Under the pieces are notes generated by a model that saw only the letters and a list, made by a program, of their open reading frames with translations, had not been told where the DNA came from and made no database searches. From Desmodesmus armatus (taxonomy: Eukaryota > Chlorophyta > Chlorophyceae > Sphaeropleales > Scenedesmaceae), in the NCBI GenBank assembly GCA_007449985.2, contig VIIQ02000679.1, positions 449,001 through 513,000 of the forward strand: a DNA stretch of 64,000 nt. Direction: 5' to 3'. The position numbers were made by a program, and so were the translations under genes. Of this stretch, positions 34,819 to 44,809 are shown piece by piece. The number at the start of each line of letters is the position of its first letter. Positions within the stretch are counted from its first letter, which is position 1.

Positions 34819-36118
34819 CCTAAGAACGTGTTGGATGATTGTGAAACTGTTGAAAGTCGTACGGAAGCAACATGTTTGTCTGGAGTGTTCAGAAGTGGTT
34901 TAGGCCGAACCTCTCTACGTGCACATTTGCTACAGCCAGTACAGTGATGAGAGTGACACCCAGTAAAGCCAAACATGGGCTGAGGGTAATCTGAACACTG
35001 AAAATGGATTCCTGATGCATACAATTTCACTCAAGGAACGAATGGGTCTCAGGTGGCCCCCACGTGGGTACGTGCCTGCACTTGTGCCGTGGTGATTGCA
35101 CAACAGACTGCTCTGACAATATCCATTGCACAGAAGTTTGTTTTTGGTGCTTTTGCGACATTACCATTGCAATGGCGCGTGAGGTACAGCATTGCTCACA
35201 CTGACACACACACCTGCGCTTACACATGCCCCCCGGGGGCGCTCGGCAGTTGCGCTGCTGGTGGGTGCAACCCAACGGACAGTGCACGCAAGAGCACACC
35301 AGCACGTGCACAAAGATCACAGCAGCACGTGCCTCTACCATCACTACTCTTGTTGACTCAACCCCAAGAGAGTGTACAGCACCCGCAAAAATCGCCACAA
35401 AATCCTCAAACTCACAGCACACAGGCTTATTGGCTGGCACCACCCCTGAGGGCATGCAAATGACAGCCCGTGCTTTGCTGCTGCCATGGTAATGATGCAG
35501 CCCTGCTGTTTGGCTTGCATGCAGCTAGGAACATGATAAAAGTACATCTAAACAACAAATGCTGCCACTGTTGAACAGCTCTCCAAGCACTAGGTGACCA
35601 AAAAACACCAGAGAGCGTCACTAACTTGCTCATGTGCCCACATGAACCTGCGTCCCGCGTCAAAACTATATCCTTGACCGTGCCACAAGTGTTGCCGTGG
35701 TGCACTTATGGCAGCAGCATCCATAATGCGCGCACTGGAAACACTGGTCCTGCTGACTACCCACGACTTGATGAGACACTGCGCAACCTGCTGCTTGCCT
35801 GCAGCCTTCATAGCCTGCTACTGTCTCGCAACGGCGGGAAAGCCAGCAGCGCACTGCACAAAATGGGGGGCTATCCAGCAGGCTGGGTCAAGTATCCTGC
35901 CACCGCCAACACCTCACACCCACCAACCTTTCTGTGACCACAGCTGCCAACATGTATCACTGCGCCAGCCCAACGATGCCGCACCGTAGTGTTGCTGCCC
36001 TCCCTCCCTCCAGCTGCACTTTGGTCCAGACCTGAGAAAAACTCCCCACCGTATGGTGTCCCGCTGTGTCAAGGGGGGAGCTGTTGCGTTATGTCCTGCT
36101 GTATCTGCAGTCGTTTTT
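34819..36118. other. Intergenic region upstream of the GATA gene
   Basis: These 1.3 kb should hold the GATA promoter and the 3' UTR of the plastid-protein gene. Open frames up to about 140 codons appear but none resembles a protein. No repeat stands out. Confidence 0.5.
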
Positions 36119-37936
36119 CTACCTGCCCTCCGCTTGCTTTGCCTTGTCTAGTTCGTTGACCAGGGCATTGCGCATGCGGCTGATGGCTGCATTGTCCTCG
36201 TCAGCATCTGCCTGGTAGTCCTGCAGGGCAGCAGGCAGGGTTCAGGGCGCAGCAGAAACACAGTGGCATGGGCAGCTCAGGGAGTGTAGAAAGAGAACAT
36301 GCATGTCACCATGAAAGAGCCAGTGGAAAGGAGAAGTCAAAGTACTGAAGCAAGGTGCAGCAGAAACACAGTAGCATGGACAGCTCAGCAAAGGCGGCCT
36401 GCTGAGCTGGACAAAGGGGCAGCCAGGCAAGGGGCTTGCTAGCAGGGTGTGTCGTGCAGGGTGCAGCAGGCACCAGAACTATAGCAGCTTGGAAAGGCAG
36501 TTTGCAAAGGCAGCTTGGCAAAAAGCAGCTCAGACAGAGCAGCTAGCAGCAGCTGTGCTCCTGCCAGGGGGCCTGCCACCGGTTTGAGCCAGCAAGTGCC
36601 AGCAAGTGCCACCGATACCCTTGAACGCAGCCCCCCACCCACAGCTGCTGCATACCACCAGCCCCAGCACAGGCAAAGCTGTCTGTCCAATGCTTGCAGC
36701 TGACCCTGTCCTGTCTGATGCTGTTCAAAGATTGTCCAAACAGCGGCCTGAGCCTGTCTGTCTGTCTGGAGCTATCCAGAGCTGTCCAGAGCTGTTCCCT
36801 AATCGGCCGTACCTCATACATAATTTCATCTGCCACTAGGTCCAGGAAGTCAGGGTTATCCAGCAGCGCATCCAGAGCCTCTTCTAGGGCAGCATCATCA
36901 TCAGGGTACTGTGCTGTGGGCCACAACAAAGCACAGCACAGCACAGCACAGCAGACACCAGTGAGGCGCAGCACAGCACGCTACTGCACAGCGGGCGTGA
37001 TGCTTGATGCTGGGAGGACCCTGTGCCCGTATGTCAGCACACAGCTGCATTCATTTGGCTTGTGCAGCGGCGCCGTAGACACACACTGACTTGCGTGTCG
37101 CTGCTGTTGGTCGCCCCTCAATCACAGTCACGCCCAGCACTCAGTCAGTCAGCTACAGCTGCAGTATCTGGCACAGCATAACCGTGCAACCCGCAAGGGA
37201 GCCAGGGGCTCATGGGGGCACCCATGGGAGCTAAAGCAAGCTGCACACCTTTGAAGAAGGCTGTTGTGAAGCCTACGCCCAGGCCTGCTCCCAACAAGCC
37301 AAACATTGCCTCACGGCGGCTAGGGGCACCACCCTGATTGGCCTGCAGTGACAGCAACGACAGCAACAGGTGCAGCAGGGGGTGTTGCAACTGCTGCTGG
37401 TACTGTATCCTGTGCACGACATGGTGCCATCAGCAACCTTGCCTCTGGAATCTGCTGCAGCTCTGAGGGCTGGTTGCTGCTTCAGGCAAGCGCTGTCACC
37501 ACAAATTGATCGATGAAAAGATCACAACCTCATGTCAACAGATCACCCGTGAACAAGTGCGTGGCAGCGCAACTGTCTATATGAGAGGCGTGCAGCCGTA
37601 CCTTTTGGGGTGGGGGAGGTGGAGGGGGTGGGGGTGGGGGTGCACCCCAGCGGCCTGGCCCTGCATCAGGTGCTCTAGGCCTTGCATCTGTCTCAGTCTC
37701 ATAGCTCTGCCTGCATGTGGCAAGTGATATACCAGTTTGAGATGCCTGCTGCTTCTGTTATTAATGATCGTCATGAAGCAGCAGTGATTGCCACATGGGA
37801 CAGGGTGTGTGACAGGGTGTCCCTGTCACTGTCCCAGCTGAAGACAAGGCTGCGGACCGATCAACTAGCATATCTAGCATAAAAATACAACTTCAAACAC
37901 TGCTCTGAGTCCTCCTGCTGCTGCCGAGGTACCATA

Positions 37937-37984
<48 letters not shown>

Positions 37985-38111
37985 CCCACCTGACAACGGA
38001 GAAACGCGGCTTGCTGCAAGCTTGATGGTTTGGCGTTGATAGCACCAAAACAGATGACGTGCTGGCCGTGCACTGCTGCACTGTTGCCGCTTTCATCCTC
38101 TGCGTGAACAT
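36119..38111 (-). CDS. Small plastid-targeted protein with twin-arginine-like motif
   Basis: Five exons: 38111-37990, 37710-37602, 37342-37249, 36913-36813 and 36220-36119, giving 175 residues with every phase matching. The first 41 residues are Ser/Thr/Val-rich with basic residues and resemble a chloroplast transit peptide. A run of eleven Pro follows (65-75). Then comes SRREAMFGLLGAGLGVGF (85-102), a twin-Arg and hydrophobic stretch like a Tat signal for thylakoid import or a single membrane anchor. The rest is a soluble acidic helical domain (DDDAALEEALDALLDNPDFL) and a charged C-terminal helix (AAISRMRNALVNELDKAK). I do not recognise a family. A thylakoid lumen or membrane protein is the best inference. 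Confidence 0.7.
37934..37983 (-). repeat. CTG/CAG repeat in intron 1 of the plastid-protein gene
   Basis: About sixteen CTG units (plus strand) with one TTG interruption lie just inside the first donor. Reading on without splicing would add long Ala or Ser runs. Confidence 0.9.
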
Positions 38112-38439
38112 GGTGATCCTTCCGACAGGTTGTCGACAGAGCTGTCTGCAACTAGTGATGAGATCAGAATATTTTGTTGAGCGAAATCTTTGTTGATCAT
38201 ATGTGTACCACTGTGGGTGACGTGCTACAGCCTGGTACTACAGTTGTCATTAGCTGTGACGTTGGACCACTGCCACACATCACCAGGCCTTCAAGTACGT
38301 TTCCACTTTCAGTCACAGTGATAAGGTGCACCCACTCGACACATCAATGTGTGTATCATAACCGCATCCAGCAGCTTGCTCTGCTGCGCCAGTGCAGCAC
38401 AACTGCTGCCTTTGATGCAGTGCCCTGCAGCTGACCAAC
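38112..38439. promoter_or_regulatory. Shared upstream region of plastid-protein and exonuclease genes
   Basis: These 328 bases lie between divergent start codons and hold both 5' UTRs. No specific element was recognised. Confidence 0.4.
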
Positions 38440-40208
38440 ATGCAGAGCCTATCACGGCGTCTTGCACGACACCAATTGAACCGTAGGACGTCTATCATAG
38501 TGTTTAGGCGCTGGCATAACGCCCAATCTGGCAGTCCTACTGCTTTCCAAGGCGTGACAACAGCAGCAGCGGCAGCGGCAGCGGCAGCACCTGTGACAAC
38601 TCCTGCATTAGCAGTGGACGTTGAATACGCTCACTACCTAACGAATGATGGCAGACACGTGTCAACACCCGCATGGGTGGCAGTTGTGGACCATTACTGC
38701 CTGCTGCGGCTGAAAACATTCGTCAGCACCCCTGTGAGTGACAAGCACACTGTGTGGCAGGCCCCGCACAGCGTGCACCTGCTTGCAACAACTATGCGCA
38801 ACAGCACAGCAGCATGTACCCCCCCCCCATTGACACCACCACCGCCATGCCACAGGAGAATAAACCACCAACAAACGCTTGCTAGCACTTGTTGTGCACG
38901 GCCTTCAACATCAAGGCACAAGCATACTCACTCGTACATTCAACCATAAACCAGTGCCCCGCTAAAGTATCTGCTGGCGCACTTAGTGATACAAACCTTA
39001 CTCTTCATTTATGCTCTTCCCTCGTTTCCCTGCACAGGTCGAGGATGGAGCCCGTTGGATAGGGGGTGTCAGCCAAGCAGCCGTTATCTCAGCACCAGCC
39101 CTCCAAACAGTGCTACAGCAGCTGCAGGAGCTGGCAGCAGGGCAGTTGCTATTAGGTCACGGCTTAGCCAAGGACCTTTCAGCACTAGGCTGGGATCACC
39201 CTGAGGCTCTGAGGTTCGACACAATGACCCATGCGGCCTTTTGTAACAAGGCAGGCAGCTCCAAGAATCTGAAGGAACTGGCAAAGGAGTTTCTGTCACA
39301 GGAGATACAGCAGGGTCAGCCAGCGCTGCAAGACAAGGGAAGGGGGAGTCAAAACCCTGGTCGAGGTAGAAGAAAGTGCCAACAGCCACGACAAAGGGGC
39401 CAGCAGCTGCTGCCGCCACAGCAGCAGCAGCAGCAGCAGCAGCAGGGCCAGGCTGTGCTGCAGGCGGTGCAGGCTGACTCACCCAGCACATCGATGCCGC
39501 AGTCAGGCTTGCATGATCTGCAGCAGCAGCAGCATCACCAGCAGCAGCAGCAGGAGCAGCCGTCACATCCCTCTGCCGGCCCCCCACAGCAGCAGGCAGG
39601 ACAGCAACGGCTGGGGCATGCTGAACGGGTCAGCAGGAGTGGGCACGACCCCGAGGAGGATGCCGTAGCTGTCATGCAGCTGTATCAACAGGTGAGAGGG
39701 TCTGGTGTTCAGCAACCAATTGATGCAGCCAGTGCAACTAGTAGGGTGCGGCAACTTGAGCAGCAGGGTAAGGTGCGGCAAATAGTAAGGTGTGGCAAGT
39801 TGAGCAGGAGGGGTAGGGTGCGGCAGCACGAACAGCAGGGTTGGTGCGGCGATTGGCGTTGGCAGCTACACTAGGTCATTTGACTTGAAGCATACATGCC
39901 GTGCGCGCAGGTTTCTGCGCTCGAAACCTTGCAGTGCTGAAGTATCGCACACAAGGTACGTTTGTTGCCCTGGGCTTCAAGTTGGCTTCAAGTTGTACTT
40001 TGTACTCACGGCACACAAGAGCACCAAGTGCAGCATGCTGCAGGTGCTGCCCTCTAGCGGAGCTGTTTCAAACTGCTTTGCTTGTGCTGTGCTGTTGATG
40101 ACGCAGGTGGTGTTTCCATCAACATATGAGGGCCAAGTTGCCATTGCCACGGCTCAGCTCCTTGCGGCATTGCGGCAACAGCAGCTGCAAGCCGACGAGG
40201 TTGGCTGA
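38440..40208 (+). CDS. DEDDh 3'-5' exonuclease (REX4/ISG20-like)
   Basis: Three exons, all in phase 0: 38440-38733, 39038-39691 and 40107-40208, giving 349 residues. Exo I is VDVEYAH (Asp60, Glu62). Exo II is LGHGLAKDLSALG (Asp144), followed by HPEALRFDTMTHAAF, typical of REX4/ISG20-type enzymes. Exo III is HDPEEDAVAVMQLYQ (His301, Asp306). All four metal ligands and the general-base His are present, so activity on RNA (or DNA) 3' ends is likely. The first 40 residues are basic with Arg pairs (RRLARHQLNRR, FRRW), which could be a mitochondrial or plastid signal or a nucleolar signal. A Gln-rich insertion of about 120 residues separates Exo II from Exo III. The C-terminal exon adds a short helix after the domain. 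Confidence 0.8.
39745..39850 (+). repeat. Minisatellite in intron 2 of the exonuclease gene
   Basis: Four degenerate copies of a 23-30 base unit, roughly GGTGCGGCAACTTGAGCAGCAGG, lie in the intron 39692-40106. Confidence 0.8.
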
Positions 40209-40574
40209 GATCGCCTGTGCATGCATGTGTGTGGGGGCACAATGGTGTGGGGATGTGGCTGGCTAGCACATGGGCATTTGGCTTGTTGACTATCCCGTTG
40301 TTTGGGAGTTGGAAAGGGTTGCATTTACTGCTGATTCGTCTTGGACGAATGGGGTTTAGTGACTCAACGTTGGATCGGGTCGACCGTCGGGCGCCTCGAC
40401 CTGTCAACAAACGGTTTGCGCGCCCTTGCACACACAACTTTGGATTGTTGGCGACCTTCGACCAGCTCACCAATACGCTGTTTGCTGTTTGGTCTTGTAG
40501 ATTGAACATTTGTGCGACTTGCATCCCGCGCAAGCGCATCTCCTGTGACTATCATCGTCGCAATCGAAGCACTC

Positions 40575-41707
40575 ATGAGTCGCCTGGAAGTTTTCGTTGT
40601 GGTTTGTTTGGTGTTATGCACCACTTGTTCAGCGTTCGAGTGTGGTGCGCCTCTCGCCCTTTGCGGCCGAGATGTTCCGAAAGATGCCAAGTGCGACAAA
40701 GGCAACGGGTGGTGCCAGACAGGGCACTACTGCGGCTCGGACAAAGCCCAGTCAAAGTGCCTGCCAGTGCCCAAGGACTGCGGCAAGGCAGGCAACGTGT
40801 GCTGCCCAAGCAACACCGACAACCCACACACGGCCAGCCAGGCATTCGAGCGCGCCCCCTTCTGCCGCGATGGCAGCACCTGCTTCTACAACTCTCTCGA
40901 TGCAACTTTCGCCTACACTCCTGAGTATGCTGGTGTTCCAGGTGCGCCCTGATGGCTTACTGAGTTTGCAGCGGCAGCACCACCTTGCACATTTGGCAAG
41001 GGCAGATCCACCCACTTGAACAAGTACACCATCAGGCACAGATGCCAGCTGATGCCACGGGTGACATATGTACATGGTAGTGCAATGCACACTGCATCCG
41101 ACACAGCTGCTACTGGCACTGCTTTGCAACTGCGCTGATGCTTGGCGATGTGTTTACTAAGCCCCAGGCTGGCTGCGGCAGCCACCTGGTGCCACGGCTC
41201 TTGCAATTTGCAGGCTCTTGTTGTCAATGCATCCACTGGCAGTGCCTGTGAGTGTAAGTCGTGTTTGCGCTGCTGCTGCTGCTGCTGCTGCTGTGACTGT
41301 CAGGGCAAGCATGCGTTGCCGTCCCACAGGACTGCGGCGAAAAGGCTGGCTCCATTTGCTGCCCCAACCTCTACAGGACAAGCACAGAACCCGCGCTCAT
41401 GAAGGCCCAGTGCCCCGCCGACACATTTTGCGAGTCTGACAAGGAGAATGGGCCCAAGTACCCCGGCTCTAACTTGCTTGGAACGGCCACAGGGCTCTGT
41501 GTGGCCAACGCCCCAGATTGCGGCAAGCTGGGCAAGCGCCTCTGTGTGTCCCAGGGCCTCGCCACTGTTGCCTTTGGGTGCAACCCAGAGAGCGGAAAGA
41601 AGGGCTACTGTGTGTCTGCTAGTGGCAAGAATGAGGACCTGATCTGCACTCAGTGCCCTGATCTGCTGCCGGCTGGCTTCAAGTATGCTTCTGACTGCAG
41701 ATCCTGA
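40575..41707 (+). CDS. Secreted Cys-rich protein with repeated CG-K-G-CC motifs
   Basis: Exons: 40575-40941, 41168-41247 and 41330-41707, giving 274 residues. The chosen ATG starts a clear signal peptide (MSRLEVFVVVCLVLCTTCSA). An in-frame ATG at 40512 would bury it. The mature part has about 25 Cys and a motif that recurs three times: PKDCGKAGNVCCPS, VPDCGEKAGSICCP and APDCGKLGKRLC. The Cys are likely disulphide-bonded, so a cell-wall, extracellular-matrix or vacuolar protein is likely. I do not recognise a named family. Exon 2 is the weak point. A more obvious acceptor at 41211 breaks frame, while the acceptor at 41167 keeps it and gives a sequence resembling the third repeat. Confidence 0.6.
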
Positions 41708-42800
41708 GCACCTGCAATCAACCTTGCGCGTTCAGCGCAGTCACTGTGGTGGCGGTGACGCTTTTCGGTGCTAGCAGGCGCAGCACAGATGTATGCATGG
41801 CCACTGAACCCCAGTCATGCGCTAGATGCCACAGGCAAGGTCTTAGCATGCAGCCTCTGTTTGATGTTGTACTGTTTGATGGCTCGATATTGACCGAGTA
41901 GTCTGCGCTGCAGGCAGTTGGGGTGTTGTGCGTTCGTGCAGTAATTGTGTACCCACAGACGGTCTTGTTGTAGTAAGATCGCAGAGGCTGAAGCTGCCGT
42001 GTCTGTCAACGAAAAGAAGTGGTTAGTTATGCATATGCATGTGCAGCTGAAGCTAGATGACAGTCTTGTTGTGTAAGCCAGTGAGCTTGTGGGTGGCTTC
42101 ATTCATCCCACGCTGCAGTCGTGAGTGCCACTCGCCAGTGGTGGGTTCATGCGGTGTATTTCTGGTCTAGTCCAGTAGCTTTGCAGTAGCTCTGTTGTAG
42201 AGGTAGATCAGTTGGCCGTCAGGCGTGTGCTGCCAGCATAATGCACTTGCAACACATCAACGGTGTATTTGTTTGGCTTGCATACAACTTGTATACAGTG
42301 TCTACATACAGTACAGTGTCTGTCTGGACCACACCAGCAGGCAACACTTTAAGGCCACAACAGGGCGCAGAGTACATTCAAGTGCACAGGAATTGCGTGC
42401 CTTGGGGCCCAAGATAGGCTGCATGGTGTTAGTGAAGTCTCTGGGAAGTTTTCCGGAGCCGCTGGTGACCATGTTCAAAGGCTTACTGAAAAGGAAATAA
42501 AAACAGTTGGCAGGCTGCGTGTGCAGCATGTGCTGACCAGACCACAAGAGAACAATGATGAAGCATGAGCAACACGCTCACTGATGATCAAACAGTCACA
42601 AAGGGTTCTTCTTCCAGTGCACCTGTCAGCTGTCAACCATTCAAACCCAAGCCCATGCACCTGCCTACAAGCCACGCTGGCTGGGCACAACTTGGCATGC
42701 TGCATGTGTGGCTGCATTGCATGTCACAAAGGCAGGCAGCCAACAGCACTGCTTACTCAGCAGAATACCAAACATCAATGGCATCAACAACACCTGAAAC
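41708..42800. other. Region between converging genes, no gene seen
   Basis: These 1.1 kb hold the 3' ends of the Cys-rich and YkgJ-like genes. It contains the second copy of the dispersed 30-base repeat. Short open frames only. Confidence 0.5.
41972..42001 (-). repeat. Dispersed 30-base repeat, copy 2 (inverted)
   Basis: Exact reverse complement of 13575-13604; identity extends a few more bases on the TACAAC side to the copy at 13862-13878. Confidence 0.85.
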
Positions 42801-44282
42801 TCAGCTCCCAATCATATACAACTCCTCATCAGGATCCCACCCAGCCGGCTTTGCAGCTTCTAGCGACAGCACATGTTCTGTTGCCAACTGCAGCTGCTGT
42901 GCTGCATGCCACCTGTCCAGTTGCGGTGCGTCAGCATGCTCTATGCCCTCACATACATGCTGCTGCTCAGCCTTCCAGTTGCCTGGGGGCATAAGCTCCG
43001 GCCACCAGGGGTATGTGGAACACTGCAGGGGTCGCACTGGGTAGATGCTGCATGCATTGGTGGCTTCGTCAAGGAAGACGCACACCTGCACAGGGTTTGC
43101 GGCAGGGGCAATGTTGTGGGGCAACGTTGAGGGGCAAAAAAATGAAAATTGCGGCAGGGGCAATGTTGTGGGGCAATGTTGTGGGAATGCACTGTGCTGC
43201 TGTGGGGATGAACGATGCTGTGTTGAGATCATCACCTGCACTGGGTTCTGCAGACATTGGTGACCTAATCTAGGGCGGCACGCACTGTCTGGGTATAACC
43301 CCGCATGCACACCCTCTGTCGGCACACAATTGCTTGATGTGTCAACAAGCAAAATGTGTAGAGGCTGAAGCGCGCCGACAGGAATGCAGGGCCCCCGGGC
43401 GGCAGCAGTGTAGGCTACAAAGATATGAATGCTGTGGTGCTGCTGAGGCAGTGAAGTGTGTGGGTTGCATGGGGTAGACCCGCAGGTAGGTGGGTGATCA
43501 CGCATGCTTTTGCGAGTTTGATGATTACCTCATCGGACCACCTGCAAGCTGACTACTGCACCACTGCAGGAGACAGTGTCTCAGAACGCAGTCATATGCA
43601 ATATCCTGCTGCTATTGGGGCATGCGATGCTGTCCTACACTGCTGCAGTTGCAGTTCATGCCATGTGGTGGTGTCCCTGCTTGTAGCCTCCAATCCAGCC
43701 CAATGGTGCCCATCAAACCATTGATTTATACCCATGCTAGACAAGGCAGCAGACAGGCAGCCACCCTCATCTGCGCACCTGGCGCTGTTGCTGTTGCTCT
43801 TGGTGTGACTGCTGCAAGTCGGAGGGCCAGGGCCCTTGAACGGTCTTTGACTGCAGCAGATGCCACCCAGGCACTCGATCATATGGCTGTAGGTACTTTG
43901 AGGTCGCCTGTTCTGTGCTGATGCCTAGGTGGGCAGCAATGGAGTCCAGTTCCTTGCTGTTGAGCCAGACTTCTACATCATCGGCCAAGCTGCAGCACTT
44001 TCCACACGACGTGCATTTGAATGAATTTCCAGAAACGGTAAGCAGAGCATCAATAAGGCTGTAGCTGCTGACAGAGACACCACATGATATGACAGGCTGT
44101 TCTGCTGCTTTGTCTGTGCTCAACCCAGCTGGCTCAGCAAAGCATTGAGTGCAGCCGCGGGGTTTTGAGTTGCTGATGCTGTGTTGAAAGTGGTTGTGAT
44201 TGCACTGTGATAACTCCTGTGTTGCTGGCAACACAAGGTTGGACCTTCGATTGCAGTTGATGGTGTTTCTGAGAGCATGCAT
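42801..44282 (-). CDS. YkgJ/UPF0153-like Cys-cluster (zinc or iron binding) protein
   Basis: Two exons, 44282-43779 and 43085-42801, joined in phase 0 (CAG|GTGCGC donor), giving 262 residues. The family signature CTSCGKCC (Cys90, 93, 96, 97) is followed by VEVWLNSKELDSIAAHLG. After the intron come CVFLDEATNACSIYPVRP and QCSTYPWWPEL, with the conserved C..C..RP.QC pattern. The family is thought to bind Zn or an Fe-S cluster; its reaction is unknown. The first 65 residues lack homology and could be an organelle signal. Compared with typical members, a Gln-rich insert of about 15 residues precedes CVFLD. The true start is the ATG at 44282; a longer frame from 44312 would need a TTG start. Confidence 0.85.
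43099..43176 (+). repeat. Direct 26-base repeat beside a splice acceptor
   Basis: Identical copies (core GCGGCAGGGGCAATGTTGTG) lie at 43099-43124 and 43151-43176, with a partial third after them. They sit in the intron 43086-43778, next to the exon 2 acceptor. Confidence 0.9.
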
Positions 44283-44809
44283 TCCCAGGATGGTTGCAGT
44301 GAACGTTCGCAAGATTCAGTGTTGAGAAAGCTGCATATGCGTGTTTGTGAGGCCTGTTCCCTCAGTCAACACACATTGACCGAGTTTGACTCTGGGCTGG
44401 CTATCGATCTTGATGAACTCAGAGCACAGAGCAGCCAAGTAGCACGCAGTAACAAAGTAAAAGAAGAAGTATTGTTGCCCAAGTGTTCAGCAGCTGGACG
44501 TGAGCAAGGCACACATGCAGATCACAAACCTGTGCCCCCCTGCTGCCAGGCCCTGGCCCTGAGGGAAACAGGTGGTCACTCAGACATGTCCGAGCAGGTG
44601 TCTCACATTGCTTACTCTTCTAGCCTCCTGGCGTTCATTCCTGTGCTTTGTCATCCTGAGCATCCATAAACGACGCACAGCGCACATTCCATGCAGAGCG
44701 CAAACACGGTGTCAACATAGCCGAGAAACTTCGGGCCCCACACAACTCTCAATCAAACACCCCGCACCAACCACAGGACATCCTATCCGTTGTGCATGCA
44801 GCTGCACAA

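Noticed and set aside
41211..41260. Acceptor after TTTGCAG for exon 2 of the Cys-rich gene
   Set aside because: With the fixed ends of exons 1 and 3 it breaks the frame; the acceptor after 41167 keeps it.
44283..44312. Extended start of the YkgJ-like protein at 44312
   Set aside because: The codon there is TTG. The first ATG in frame is at 44282, which fits a nuclear eukaryotic gene.
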